From the NCBI GenBank assembly GCA_009780515.1, contig WQZX01000028.1, positions 1 to 40,470 on the forward strand: a DNA stretch of 40,470 nt, written 5' to 3'. A program made the position numbers and the translations under genes. The stretch comes from Nocardioidaceae bacterium. GTDB lineage: Bacteria > Actinomycetota > Actinomycetes > Propionibacteriales > Nocardioidaceae. Below, in pieces: positions 1 through 8,490 of the stretch. The number at the start of each line of letters is the position of its first letter. The stretch's first letter is position 1. The notes beneath the pieces were generated by a model. The model was not told the origin of the DNA and did not search any database. It worked only from the letters and a program-made list of their open reading frames with translations.

Positions 1-1
1 C

Positions 2-1216
2 TGGGTCGACCGGCGCTTCCACGTCCGCGGCGCCGGGACGGTCGTGACCGGCACCCTGCCCGCCGGCACCGTCAGGCCGGGCGACGCCCTCGTCGCGCCC
101 GACGGCCAGGAGGTCCGGGTGCGGGGCGTCCAGGCCCTCGGCCGCGACCGCGACGAGGTCTCCGGGCCCGCCCGCGTCGCCCTCGACCTCGGCGGCCGCG
201 CGCCCGAGTCGCTGCAGCGCGGCACTCCCCTGCTCACACCCGGCGCCTTCGCTCCGACCACGACCCTCGACGTCGCGGTCGCCGGCGCCGACGCGCTGCC
301 GCAGCGCCCCCAGCTCCACGTCGGCTCCACCCAGGTCGGAGTGCACGCCCGCCCCCTCGGTACGTCGTACGCACGGCTCACGCTCGCCACGCCGCTGCCG
401 TTCCGGGTCGGCGACCGGGCGGTGCTGCGCGACCCCGGCGACCGGACGGTGTGGGGCATGCGCGTGGTCGACCCCGCGCCACCGGGGCTCCGGCGCCGCG
501 GCGCCGCCGCGGCCCGTGCGAACACGCTGAGCGGCCTCGACGGCACGCTCGCCACCGACCTCCCGGTCCGCGGAATCGCCCGGGCCGCCGACCTCCGCCG
601 GATCGGTGTGGGCGGTCCGCTCCCGGCCGACGCCCTGGAGGCCGCCGGCTGGCTGGTCGCCGACGTCGCCGTACGACGGCGGGCCCTCGAGGCCCTCGTC
701 CCGGACGGAATCGAGCTGTCGCTCGCCGAGGCGACCCAAGGGCTCGGGCTCCCTGACCCGGCGATCACCGAGGCCCTCGTCGCCCCACCCCTGGAGTACG
801 CCGGCGGCCGCATCCGCCGGGCAGGGGCCGGTCTGTCACCCGCCGCCGAGCGCGCGCTCGCCTGGCTCCACGCGCGCCTGGTCGGCCAGCCGTTCGCCGC
901 CCCGACCGCCGACGACCTGCGCGACGCCGGGGTCGACGCCGGGGTCGTCGCCGAGCTGCACCGCGGCGGGCAGGCGCTGCGTCTTGCGCAGGGCGTCGTC
1001 GTGCTGCCGGAGGCCGCCGACCTCGCCGCCGACCGGCTGGCCGAGCTGCCCCAGCCGTTCACCACCAGTCAGGCGCGTCAGGCCCTCGGCACCAGCCGGC
1101 GCGTGGTGCTGCCGCTGCTCGCACACCTCGACGCCACGCGTCGTACGGTCCGGCTGCCCGACGACACCAGGCGGGTCAACGCGGGGCGGACAGGAAGTCC
1201 AGCAGCAGGTCGTTGA
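2..1216 (+). CDS. selB: Selenocysteine-specific elongation factor SelB, C-terminal part (5' end outside window)
   Basis: SelB delivers Sec-tRNA to the ribosome at UGA codons marked by a SECIS hairpin. The frame is open from base 2 and begins inside the translation-factor beta-barrel (RGAGTVVTGTL, then a GDAL turn), a hallmark of SelB/EF-Tu domain 2. About 404 residues are visible. The GTPase domain is missing only because the window starts here. After domain 2 and a second barrel, the last 200 residues are Ala/Arg/Leu-rich and fit the repeated winged-helix domains that bind SECIS RNA; this assignment is from length and position, not from a motif. The last 41 bases overlap the convergent epoxide hydrolase gene. 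The extreme C-terminus (NAGRTGSPAAGR) looks like a non-conserved extension. The gene implies selenoproteins elsewhere in the genome; no tRNA-Sec or selenoprotein gene lies in the window. Confidence 0.88.
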   Translation, partial: WVDRRFHVRGAGTVVTGTLPAGTVRPGDALVAPDGQEVRVRGVQALGRDRDEVSGPARVALDLGGRAPESLQRGTPLLTPGAFAPTTTLDVAVAGADALPQRPQLHVGSTQVGVHARPLGTSYARLTLATPLPFRVGDRAVLRDPGDRTVWGMRVVDPAPPGLRRRGAAAARANTLSGLDGTLATDLPVRGIARAADLRRIGVGGPLPADALEAAGWLVADVAVRRRALEALVPDGIELSLAEATQGLGLPDPAITEALVAPPLEYAGGRIRRAGAGLSPAAERALAWLHARLVGQPFAAPTADDLRDAGVDAGVVAELHRGGQALRLAQGVVVLPEAADLAADRLAELPQPFTTSQARQALGTSRRVVLPLLAHLDATRRTVRLPDDTRRVNAGRTGSPAAGR

Positions 1217-2168
1217 CCTCGTCGGGACGCTCCTGCTGCACCCAGTGGCCGCAGCGGGGAAGGATCTCGGATCGGTGCAGCCGTGGAAGCGTGGTCGGGA
1301 AGCGGTCGATCGCGTTGCCGCCCCACATCGTCGGCCCGTCGAGCTCGCCGCCCGCGAAGAGCGCCGGCACCTCGATCGGTCGGTGCCGCATCACGGCCAG
1401 GTCCTCCCAGTCCCGGTCGACGTTGCGGTAGCGGTTGAGCGGGCCGGCCAGGCCGCTGCGCTCGAACTCGCCGACGTAGAAGTCGAGGTCCTCCTCCGAC
1501 ATCCAGGCCGGCGGCTCGCCGGGCTCGACGAACCGGTCACGCATCCTGGCGCCGGGGGCCACCGCCGACATCGGCGGCAGCCCGCCCTCGAGCGCGGCCA
1601 GGACGCCCTCGCCCGAGGCCGTGAAGTACATGCCGCGCAGCCAGCCGCGCACGTCTGCCTCGATCTCGGCCTCTGCCCGCCCGGGCTCCTGGAAGTAGGA
1701 GATGTAGAACTCCTCGTCGCCGCCCATCGCGGCGAACGCGTCGGTCGGGCGGGTCGGGCCGGACGGAGCGAAGGGCACGGACAGCCCGGCGACAGCGCGG
1801 AACACGTCCGGCCGCAGGAGCGCCGAGCTCCAGGCGATGGGTGCGCCCCAGTCGTGGCCGACGACCACCGCGGTCCGCTCGCCGAGGGCCTCGACGAGCG
1901 CCACGTTGTCGGCGACGTGCCGCATCATCCGGTAGTCCTCGACGCGGGCGGGTCGCGAGGAGCCGCCGTACCCCCGGACGTCGATGGCGACGACGCGGTG
2001 ACCGGCGGCCGCGAGGACGGGGATCTGGTGGCGCCAGGAGTACCAGGACTCGGGGAATCCGTGGACGAGCAGGACCAGCGGGCCCTCCCCCATCTCGACG
2101 AGGTGGATGTCGACGTCGCCGACGGTCACGGTGCGGTGCCGGAGGGCGGAGAGATCCGGTGAGGACAC
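1176..2168 (-). CDS. Alpha/beta-hydrolase, epoxide hydrolase type
   Basis: This 330-residue alpha/beta-hydrolase resembles soluble epoxide hydrolases, which open epoxides to diols through an aspartyl ester. Visible signatures are the oxyanion-hole HGFPESWYSW (about residues 36-45), the nucleophile elbow GHDWGAP with Asp about 106 in place of Ser, a GGELD segment that could supply the acid, and the catalytic His in CGHWVQQERP (about 308). A Trp immediately after the nucleophile Asp is typical of epoxide hydrolases. Haloalkane dehalogenases share the Asp nucleophile, so substrate is not certain. The start is GTG at 2168 (VSSPDLSALRH); GGGGAG directly abuts it, so initiation may be leaderless or use a close-spaced ribosome site. 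The gene is divergent from mqo and shares with it the gap holding a perfect 26-bp palindrome. Its 3' end overlaps selB by 41 bases. Confidence 0.85.
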   Translation of the reverse strand: MSSPDLSALRHRTVTVGDVDIHLVEMGEGPLVLLVHGFPESWYSWRHQIPVLAAAGHRVVAIDVRGYGGSSRPARVEDYRMMRHVADNVALVEALGERTAVVVGHDWGAPIAWSSALLRPDVFRAVAGLSVPFAPSGPTRPTDAFAAMGGDEEFYISYFQEPGRAEAEIEADVRGWLRGMYFTASGEGVLAALEGGLPPMSAVAPGARMRDRFVEPGEPPAWMSEEDLDFYVGEFERSGLAGPLNRYRNVDRDWEDLAVMRHRPIEVPALFAGGELDGPTMWGGNAIDRFPTTLPRLHRSEILPRCGHWVQQERPDEVNDLLLDFLSAPR

Positions 2169-2183
2169 CTCCCCAGTGTGGCA

Positions 2184-2209
2184 GGTGTGAGATTGATCAA
2201 TCTCACACC
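2184..2209. promoter_or_regulatory. Perfect 26-bp palindrome between epoxide hydrolase and mqo
   Basis: The half-site GGTGTGAGATTGA is followed at once by its exact reverse complement, with no spacer and no mismatch. It lies 15 bases upstream of the epoxide hydrolase start, over its expected -35 region, and 55 bases upstream of the mqo start. A dimeric repressor operator is the natural reading. The outer TGTGA/TCACA arms are separated by 12 bases, not the 6 of CRP/GlxR sites. No regulator gene is adjacent, so the binding protein is unknown. Confidence 0.7.
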
Positions 2210-2264
2210 CCGAAGAAGGCACCCCGATGCTTGTGAACGGATTCGCATGGTGCATAAAGGACGT

Positions 2265-3812
2265 GTGCCCAGCGCTACGGAACCGCAGACAGATCCCACT
2301 CTGCGCACCACCGACGTCCTGCTGATCGGCGGCGGAATCATGAGCGCCACCCTTGCGTCTCTGATCTCCGAGCTCGAGCCGACCTGGAAGATCCGGGTCC
2401 TCGAGCGTCTCGACCGACCGGCCCTCGAGAGCTCCGGCCCATGGAACAACGCCGGCACCGGTCACTCGGCCCTCTGCGAGCTGAACTACACGCCGCAGAC
2501 CGAGGACGGCACCGTCGACATCTCCAAGGCGGTCGTGGTCAACGAGCAGTTCCAGGTCTCGCGCCAGCTCTGGTCGTTCCTGGTCGAGTCCGGCCGGATC
2601 CCCGACCCGAGCGCGTTCATCCGCTCCACCCCGCACATGAGCTTCGTGTGGGGCGCGGAGAACGTCGAGTACCTCCGCGAGCGCCACCAGCGCCTCTCGA
2701 CCCACCCGCTCTTCGCCGGGATGGAGTTCAGCGACGACCCGGCCCAGATCGCCGAGTGGGCCCCGCTGCTGATGGACGGCCGCACCGGCGACGAGCCCGT
2801 CGCCGCGACGTACGCCGTCCAGGGCAGCGATGTCGACTTCGGCGCGCTCACCGAGCAGCTGCTGAGGTCCGTCGCCGACCAGGGCGCGGTCATCGACTAC
2901 GGCGCGGACGTCTCCAGGATCCGCCGCGACGCCGACGGCCTCTGGGAGGTCCGCGGCAAGAAGGGCGGCGAGCGCTTCGAGCACCACGCCCGCTTCGTCT
3001 TCGTCGGCGCCGGCGGCCAGGCGCTGACCCTGCTGCAGAAGGCCCGCATCCCCGAGATCAAGGGCTTCGGCGGCTTCCCGGTCAGCGGCGAGTTCCTCCG
3101 CACCGACAAGCCCGAGGTCGTCTCGCGCCACCACGCCAAGGTCTACGGCAAGGCCGCGGTGGGTGCGCCGCCGATGTCGGTGCCGCACCTCGACACCCGC
3201 GTCGTCGACGGCAAGGCCAGCCTGATGTTCGGCCCGTACGCCGGCTTCAGCCCGCGCTTCCTCAAGGCCGGCTCGCTGCTGGACCTCTTCAAGTCGATCC
3301 GCTGGCACAACCTGATCCCGATGGTCCGTGCCGGCCTGGCGAACATCCCGCTGACGATCTACCTCGTCAGCCAGCTGATCGCCCGCCCGAAGACCAAGTT
3401 CGCCGAGCTGCGCGACTTCTTCGGCGACGCCGACCCGGCCGACTGGCAGAAGATCACCGCCGGCCAGCGCGTCCAGGTGATCCGGCCCGACGGCGTGCTG
3501 CAGTTCGGCACCGAGGTCATCACCCACAGCGACGGCTCGATCGCGGGCCTGCTCGGCGCCTCCCCGGGCGCCTCGACCGCCGCACCGATCATGCTCGACG
3601 TGCTCGAGCGCTGCTTCCCCGAGCAGTGGGACGGCTGGCAGCCGCGCCTGCATGAGATGGTGCCCCACCAGGGCGACGAGCTCGCGGACGATGCCGAGCT
3701 CTCCACCGCCGTTCAGGCCCGCACCGCCCGGATCCTCCACCTGGAGACGCCCGCCACGGCCGGGCGCGCCGAGGCTCCCCGGCCGCAGGTCGAGGCCGCT
3801 CAGGCCGACTGA
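2265..3812 (+). CDS. mqo: Malate:quinone oxidoreductase
   Basis: Mqo is a peripheral membrane FAD enzyme that oxidises malate to oxaloacetate and passes electrons to the quinone pool, replacing or backing up NAD-malate dehydrogenase. The product (515 residues, the usual family length) has the N-terminal FAD-binding motif LIGGGIMSATL, then the Mqo-specific strings SSGPWNNAGTGHSALCELNY, QVSRQLWSF, VFVGAGGQAL, GAPPMSVPHLDTR and GLLGASPGAST. These match corynebacterial Mqo closely from memory. The start is GTG 2265 (VPSATEPQTDP), preceded by CATAAAGGA. An in-frame ATG at 2247 would add six residues. The frame is open further upstream to 2178, but that reads through the palindrome and is unlikely. 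A strong hairpin at 3831-3868 ends the transcript. Confidence 0.95.
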   Translation: MPSATEPQTDPTLRTTDVLLIGGGIMSATLASLISELEPTWKIRVLERLDRPALESSGPWNNAGTGHSALCELNYTPQTEDGTVDISKAVVVNEQFQVSRQLWSFLVESGRIPDPSAFIRSTPHMSFVWGAENVEYLRERHQRLSTHPLFAGMEFSDDPAQIAEWAPLLMDGRTGDEPVAATYAVQGSDVDFGALTEQLLRSVADQGAVIDYGADVSRIRRDADGLWEVRGKKGGERFEHHARFVFVGAGGQALTLLQKARIPEIKGFGGFPVSGEFLRTDKPEVVSRHHAKVYGKAAVGAPPMSVPHLDTRVVDGKASLMFGPYAGFSPRFLKAGSLLDLFKSIRWHNLIPMVRAGLANIPLTIYLVSQLIARPKTKFAELRDFFGDADPADWQKITAGQRVQVIRPDGVLQFGTEVITHSDGSIAGLLGASPGASTAAPIMLDVLERCFPEQWDGWQPRLHEMVPHQGDELADDAELSTAVQARTARILHLETPATAGRAEAPRPQVEAAQAD

Positions 3813-3830
3813 CACAGGACAGCCGACAGC

Positions 3831-3868
3831 CGACGAGGACCCTGCCCGGTCGGGCGGGGTCCTCGTCG
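3831..3868. terminator. Hairpin terminator between mqo and thioesterase gene
   Basis: CGACGAGGACCCTGCCCG (3831-3848) pairs with 3851-3868 over 18 positions with one G-U pair. It sits between convergent genes 18 bases after the mqo stop. There is no real T-tract, as is common in actinobacteria. It could serve both strands. Confidence 0.75.
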
Positions 3869-3876
3869 CTTCACAG

Positions 3877-4233
3877 TCAGCCGAGGAAGCGCTGGCGATC
3901 GACGACCGCCCGGTCGACCGTCGCGGTCGCGACGACGCGGTCGGACTCGTCGGAGGCAACGACCTCGAAGCTCAGCCGGCCGCGCTCGAGCGGCTCGGGG
4001 TCGGAGGCCACCACCTGGACCGTGCTGCCGACGGGGCTCGGCCGCAGGTGCGAGAGGTTGACGCGTACGCCGACACTCGTCTGCCCCGGCCCGAGCGAGC
4101 CGGCGGCCGCGTCGACGGTCGCCGCCTCCATCCACGCGAGCAGGCGCGGCGTCGCCAGGACCGGCACGTCGCCGCTGCCCAGCGCGAGAGCGGTGTCCTG
4201 CTCCGCCACCACGTGGCGTACCCGGTGCTCCAC
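3877..4233 (-). CDS. Hotdog-fold thioesterase (FlK-like)
   Basis: This is a 118-residue single-hotdog protein. The order VPVLATPRLLAWMEAATVDAA, then TSVGVRVNLSHLRPSPVGS, then the long beta-strand VQVVASDPEP and a Phe-Glu-Val-Val strand matches the FlK/thioesterase-superfamily pattern: an Ala-Thr-Pro turn, the Glu-Ala-Ala central helix, then a Val-x-Val-x-His-Leu strand. Such proteins hydrolyse acyl-CoA thioesters in the cytoplasm; the substrate cannot be read from the sequence. The start is GTG 4233, exactly 6 bases after a TACCCT -10 box (minus strand, 4240-4245), so the mRNA is probably leaderless. That own promoter argues against co-transcription with jetC, which ends 49 bases upstream on the same strand. 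Confidence 0.75.
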   Translation of the reverse strand: MEHRVRHVVAEQDTALALGSGDVPVLATPRLLAWMEAATVDAAAGSLGPGQTSVGVRVNLSHLRPSPVGSTVQVVASDPEPLERGRLSFEVVASDESDRVVATATVDRAVVDRQRFLG

Positions 4234-4282
4234 ACCAGCAGGGTAGCCACGTCGGGCCCTCGGCTGGTGTGAGCAGGTGGTG

Positions 4283-7200
4283 TCAGCCGACCTCGCCGTC
4301 GGTGATCGGGGTGATCCAGGACTGGTGGGTCTGCGGGTGCTTGGTGATCGCGAGCAGCTCGTCCATGTGCGGCTCCAGGCCGGTCACCTTGTCCAGCGGG
4401 ACGCCGATGATCAGCTGGAAGCCGAGCCCGCGCCACGCCTGGACCGCACGACCCGCGAACTCCGAGTCGGCCTTGACGAAGCCCTCGTCGAGGAAGACCG
4501 GCGCGAAGCGTGGCCGTGACCTCATCTCGTCGCCGAGCCGGAAGCGCAGCGCAGAGCCCACGATGAAGGCCACCAGCTCCTGGGACTCGCCACCGGACTT
4601 CTCCCCCAGCGTGCGGTACGTCGCACGCAGCTCGCCGGTGAGGTGGTCGTAGCGCTCGGCGCTGACCTCGACGTGTCGTCGTACGTCGAGGAGCCGGTCG
4701 CGATCGCCCGTCGAATCCGCGCCCGGCGCCGGTGCGCGCAGCTGCTGCATGAAGCGGCTGAGGTCGGCGAACCGTCTCTCGAGGTCCTCCTCGGCGAGCG
4801 GCGAGGTCGAGCCGGCCGCCAGCGCACGCAGATCCTTGAGGAAGGTCGTCACGTGGGCGGGGGCCAGGCGCCTCAGCCGGATGCGGAGCCGGTCGCCGGT
4901 CGCCCCGAACTCCAGCCGCCGCAGGATGTCGTTGATCGGCACGAGCCGGTCCTCGATCTCCTCGATCGAGGACGACATCGCGCCGAGCAGCGGCACGAGG
5001 TCCTGCCCGCTCCACTCGGTCAGGCGGCGGCGCCACTCCGAGCGACGCTCGGCTAGGCCCTTGCTCCGGATGTCCTCGAGGATCCGCGCGTAGTCGGCGT
5101 AGGAGTCCGGGCCGGAGCCGAGGTTGGGCGAGTCCCAGGTGAGCTTGTAGGAGCGGAAGATCCGGGTCAGCTCCTCCTCCACCCGCGCGATCTCGGCCTC
5201 GGAGTCGGCGACAGCGCCGCGGAGGCGCTCCTGCAGGCGCTGGGAGTGCTCGTGGAACCGGTCGACGTCCTCGGGATCGGACGGCGCCACGGCGGCCGCG
5301 AGCTCGATCGCCAGCGCGGCGTCCTGCTCGTCGGTCAGCTCGACCCGGGGATCCAGCGCGTCGAGCTGGTCGGCGATCTGGTCCTCGGAGTCGACCAGCT
5401 CCTCGTGCTCGGCCGCGAGCGAGCGCTGGCGCTGCTCGAGCGAGAACCGCTCGGGCTGCGCCTCGTTCAGCGCCGCGGTGAGGTCGTCGATCTGGGCCTG
5501 CAGCACCTGCAGCCCGTCGTCGGCGCCGAGGATGTCGGCGCGTCGCTGCTCGAGATCGGCGATGCGCCGCTCGCTGCCCTCCACGTCGACGTCGTCGAAG
5601 CGGACCATCGCGACGGCGTCGTACGCCTTGCGCTGGAGCTCGAGGACCGACGCACGACGGTCGAGGTCGGCCAGCGCGGTGTCGACGCCGCGGAGTCGCT
5701 CCTCGATCCCCTCGAGCCGGTCGTCCAGCTCGGCGACGGCCTCCTCGTTGGAGAAGCCGATGATGTTGCGACGGTCGCTGCGGCCGTGGGCGCCGCGGCG
5801 GCCGTTGCGGGTCTGGCCGGCCGCCGTCACGCGGAAGCCGGGGCCGTCGAGATCACCGGAGGTGTCGACGCACAGCGCGTTGCGCGACGGCTCCTCGACG
5901 TGCTGCCGCATCCAGCCCGCGAAGGGCGAGTCGGCGAGGAGCAGCTTGCCGGCGATCCGGCCGGGGTCGGAGGCCCCGCCCTGCGGCAGGTCGAGCTCGG
6001 CGCCCTGGAAGGTCAGCCGCCCCGGCAGCCGCAGGTCGTCGATGGCCGCGGACAAGTCGCCGAGCCGGTCGAGCGGCACCAGCATCATCCGGGCGGTGCC
6101 GCCCAGGACGGTCTCGACGGCGGTGCGCCAGCGGGACTCCTCGGGCCGCACGTCCATCAGCTCCGCGGCGAAGGGCAGGTCGGTCTCGGCGATCCCGCTC
6201 GCCTGCGCGACCATCGCCCGCAGGTCGTGGAGGTACGCCGGAACCCGGCCCGCCCGGCTCTCCAGGGAGGCCCGCTCGCGGGCCAGCTCGCCCTGCTCGG
6301 TCTTGAGGGGGACGAGCCCGTCGCGGACCCGGTCGCGCTCGGCCTGGAGCGCGGTGCGCTGCTCCTCGCCCTCCGCGAGCCGCTTGCGCGCCAGCAGCTG
6401 GAGGTCGCTGAACGCCGCGGGCGAGTCGAGCGCCGACTCGAGGTCCGGCGCGTCGGCGGCGGTCAGCCCGACGATCGGGTAGAGCCGCTCCTCGAGCTCG
6501 GCCAGCCGTGCACCCCGCTCCTCGCGGATGACCCGCTCGTGCTCCACCTGGGCGGCCAGCGCCTGCAGGTCGCCACCGCCCGCCTCGCGGTGAGCCGCCC
6601 GGGCGGCCTCGAGGTCGGCGGCGAGCGTGGCCTCGCGGGCACGGATCGCGGTCAGCGACTCCGCCGCCGCGGAGCGGTCGGCGCGGTTGCGCTCGACGGC
6701 ACCGGCCAGCAGCCGCTGGTGGGTGCGGAGCAGCCACAGTCGCAGCGGCGTGTCACCGGCGAGGGTGACGCCGTACGCATCGAGCTCGGCGGCGCGCTTC
6801 GCGGCCAGCAGCCCGCGCTGCTGGAGGTCGGCGATCGGCTCCAGCACGTCGAGCTTCTGCTGCTCGGTGCGCATCGCGGTGTGGGCGGAGTCTAGGTCGT
6901 CGAAGTGCTCGACGGCGCGGTCGGCGGCGGCGTACGTCGAGGGGCGCTCGAGCACCATGTCCTTGTAGAGCTCGTCGACGCTGCGGACCTGGTTGCCCGC
7001 CTGGATGCGGGCGAGGAGGCGCAGCGCCTTGCTGCCGTCGCCGCCCGCGCCGATGCCGAGACGCGCGTGCAGGACGGCGGCGAACTCGGCATACGTGCGG
7101 TGGACGCGGATGCCGGGGAACAGCTTCTTGAGTGTGTTGGCGTTGAACCGGTCGGGAACGCACGCCTCGAGCGTCGCGAGGTCGACAGGGCCGTCGAGGG

Positions 7201-7720
7201 TCAGCAACGTCATCGCGACGTCGCTGAAGCGGGTGGCACGCCGCGGCACGTAGTAGGTGCGCAGGGCGGTGAAGCGCGCGCCCTTGTCGTTGACGAAGGT
7301 CATCGCGACCGCGCCCCAGGTGTCGCTTGCCCGCCCGCGCAGCAGCTGCTCGACCGGCCGGCCGGTCCGGGGGTCGTCGACGACGTCGACGGCGCCGCGC
7401 AGGTAGGACAGCAGGTTGCGCTGGCCGGCGCTGCGGGCCCGACCAGCGACGGCGTCGTTGGAGGCGCCGTTGAACTTCGTGTCCGAGGGCATCATCAGCG
7501 CGGTGTAGGCGTCGAGGATGGTGCTCTTGCCGACGCCGGAGGCGCCGGAGATCATCGTCGCCTCGCCACCGAGAGGTACGACGGTCACACCGCCGAAGCC
7601 GCCCCAGTTGACCAGCTGCAGCAGGGATGCCCGCCACTGCACCGTCTCGTCGGCGGGCGTCGCGACCGACTCCTCGTCGAAGAGGCCGGTGGTGTCCTGC
7701 TCGATCTCGTCGACGCTCAT
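4283..7720 (-). CDS. jetC: SMC-like ATPase of a Wadjet/MksBEF complex (JetC/MksB)
   Basis: This 1145-residue protein is an SbcC/SMC-type ATPase with its two nucleotide-binding halves at the ends. Walker A is GASGVGKS at about 59-66. The ABC signature is KSGGESQE, about 60 residues before Walker B in PVFLDEGF (about 1074-1081). Between them are long Glu/Arg/Ala-rich stretches (LTAIRAREATLAADLEAAR and others) that read as antiparallel coiled-coil arms around a central hinge. The N-terminal FGG and ATMISG context is typical of JetC/MksB. In Wadjet, JetABC forms a loop-extruding SMC complex that recognises circular plasmids, and JetD cuts them. The start is ATG 7720, overlapping the jetB stop by ATGA. 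The usual fourth gene, jetD (Toprim nuclease), does not follow; the next gene is an unrelated thioesterase. Confidence 0.9.
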   Translation of the reverse strand: MSVDEIEQDTTGLFDEESVATPADETVQWRASLLQLVNWGGFGGVTVVPLGGEATMISGASGVGKSTILDAYTALMMPSDTKFNGASNDAVAGRARSAGQRNLLSYLRGAVDVVDDPRTGRPVEQLLRGRASDTWGAVAMTFVNDKGARFTALRTYYVPRRATRFSDVAMTLLTLDGPVDLATLEACVPDRFNANTLKKLFPGIRVHRTYAEFAAVLHARLGIGAGGDGSKALRLLARIQAGNQVRSVDELYKDMVLERPSTYAAADRAVEHFDDLDSAHTAMRTEQQKLDVLEPIADLQQRGLLAAKRAAELDAYGVTLAGDTPLRLWLLRTHQRLLAGAVERNRADRSAAAESLTAIRAREATLAADLEAARAAHREAGGGDLQALAAQVEHERVIREERGARLAELEERLYPIVGLTAADAPDLESALDSPAAFSDLQLLARKRLAEGEEQRTALQAERDRVRDGLVPLKTEQGELARERASLESRAGRVPAYLHDLRAMVAQASGIAETDLPFAAELMDVRPEESRWRTAVETVLGGTARMMLVPLDRLGDLSAAIDDLRLPGRLTFQGAELDLPQGGASDPGRIAGKLLLADSPFAGWMRQHVEEPSRNALCVDTSGDLDGPGFRVTAAGQTRNGRRGAHGRSDRRNIIGFSNEEAVAELDDRLEGIEERLRGVDTALADLDRRASVLELQRKAYDAVAMVRFDDVDVEGSERRIADLEQRRADILGADDGLQVLQAQIDDLTAALNEAQPERFSLEQRQRSLAAEHEELVDSEDQIADQLDALDPRVELTDEQDAALAIELAAAVAPSDPEDVDRFHEHSQRLQERLRGAVADSEAEIARVEEELTRIFRSYKLTWDSPNLGSGPDSYADYARILEDIRSKGLAERRSEWRRRLTEWSGQDLVPLLGAMSSSIEEIEDRLVPINDILRRLEFGATGDRLRIRLRRLAPAHVTTFLKDLRALAAGSTSPLAEEDLERRFADLSRFMQQLRAPAPGADSTGDRDRLLDVRRHVEVSAERYDHLTGELRATYRTLGEKSGGESQELVAFIVGSALRFRLGDEMRSRPRFAPVFLDEGFVKADSEFAGRAVQAWRGLGFQLIIGVPLDKVTGLEPHMDELLAITKHPQTHQSWITPITDGEVG

Positions 7721-8490
7721 CCGGACTCCTCCTCGTCGCCGGCCTCGTCGCCGGCCTCGTCGGCGCCCTCGTCGAACAGCTCGTCGTCCGCCGGGTCCGT
7801 GGTCGCGGCATCGGCCGGCGCCGCGTTCGCGTCGCGCAACGCGGCCAGCAGGTCCTGCAGCAGCTCCAGCGGCAGCAGCGGCTCGATCGCCTCGCTGATC
7901 TCGAAGCGGTCCTCGGAGCCGGCCGGGATCAGCAGGCCCGCCTTGGCCACGCTCTGGACGGCGGCCCGGGCGCGCTTCTCGTCGCCGGCCTCGTCGGTCG
8001 CGTGCGACGGACGGAACGTCGCGACGTGGTCGAGGATGTCGTCGCGGTCGATGAAGACGCGGCTGTCGCCCGCCCCGTTGCCGGCCCGCAGCCGGTCGCG
8101 GAGGTGCACCAGGACCAGCGTCTCCTCGCGCGACCAGGCCGCGTCGTACACCAGGGTCGGGAAGCGGCTGCCGGTCTCGGAGACGGCTTGGCGCTTCCAT
8201 GCGACCTCGCGGTCGCGATCGATCGCCAGGTCGAGGAAGAGGTCGTTGAGGCGCGAGCGCAGCAGGCGCTCGTGCTCGACCAGCACCTGCCAGTCGCGGG
8301 GATGGCTGCGCGCGCTGATGAAGCGCTGCTTGAGCAGCGTCACCAGGGCCTGGCGCTGCGCGAGCTCCAGGCCGCCCTCGTCGCCCTCGAAGAGGGAGGC
8401 GCTGATCCGTTCGCCGGCCCCCTCGTCGTACGCGTCGAGGTCGTGGCGGAGCTCCTGCGCGAGCTCGTCCTCGAGGTCCAGGTCGCTCAT
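7717..8490 (-). CDS. jetB: DUF4194 kite-like subunit (JetB/MksE)
   Basis: This 257-residue protein is the middle gene of the jetA-jetB-jetC operon. It has the DUF4194 look: ALVTLLKQRFISARSHPRDWQVLVEHERLLRSRLNDLFLDLAIDRDREVAWKRQ, read here as consecutive short pieces, followed by an ETLVLVHLRDRL helix and a winged-helix-like C-terminal third. MksE/JetB bridges the kleisin-like subunit and the ATPase. The C-terminus is a very acidic low-complexity tail (Asp/Glu/Gly/Ala, about the last 35 residues), probably disordered. The start is ATG 8490, overlapping jetA's stop by ATGA; the stop overlaps the jetC start the same way. Such coupling fits fixed stoichiometry within one complex. Identification rests on both sequence and context. 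Confidence 0.85.
   Translation of the reverse strand: MSDLDLEDELAQELRHDLDAYDEGAGERISASLFEGDEGGLELAQRQALVTLLKQRFISARSHPRDWQVLVEHERLLRSRLNDLFLDLAIDRDREVAWKRQAVSETGSRFPTLVYDAAWSREETLVLVHLRDRLRAGNGAGDSRVFIDRDDILDHVATFRPSHATDEAGDEKRARAAVQSVAKAGLLIPAGSEDRFEISEAIEPLLPLELLQDLLAALRDANAAPADAATTDPADDELFDEGADEAGDEAGDEEESG

Noticed and set aside
1..1216. A tRNA-Sec gene or SECIS element accompanying selB.
   Set aside because: No cloverleaf or UGA-associated hairpin in a reading frame was found in the window.
2186..2207. CRP/GlxR-type site TGTGA...TCACA in the mqo palindrome.
   Set aside because: The arms are 12 bases apart; CRP and GlxR need 6. The full dyad is a different operator.
3877..4233. The thioesterase gene as a replacement effector for jetD.
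   Set aside because: It is a plain hotdog protein with its own leaderless promoter and no nuclease or Toprim motif.
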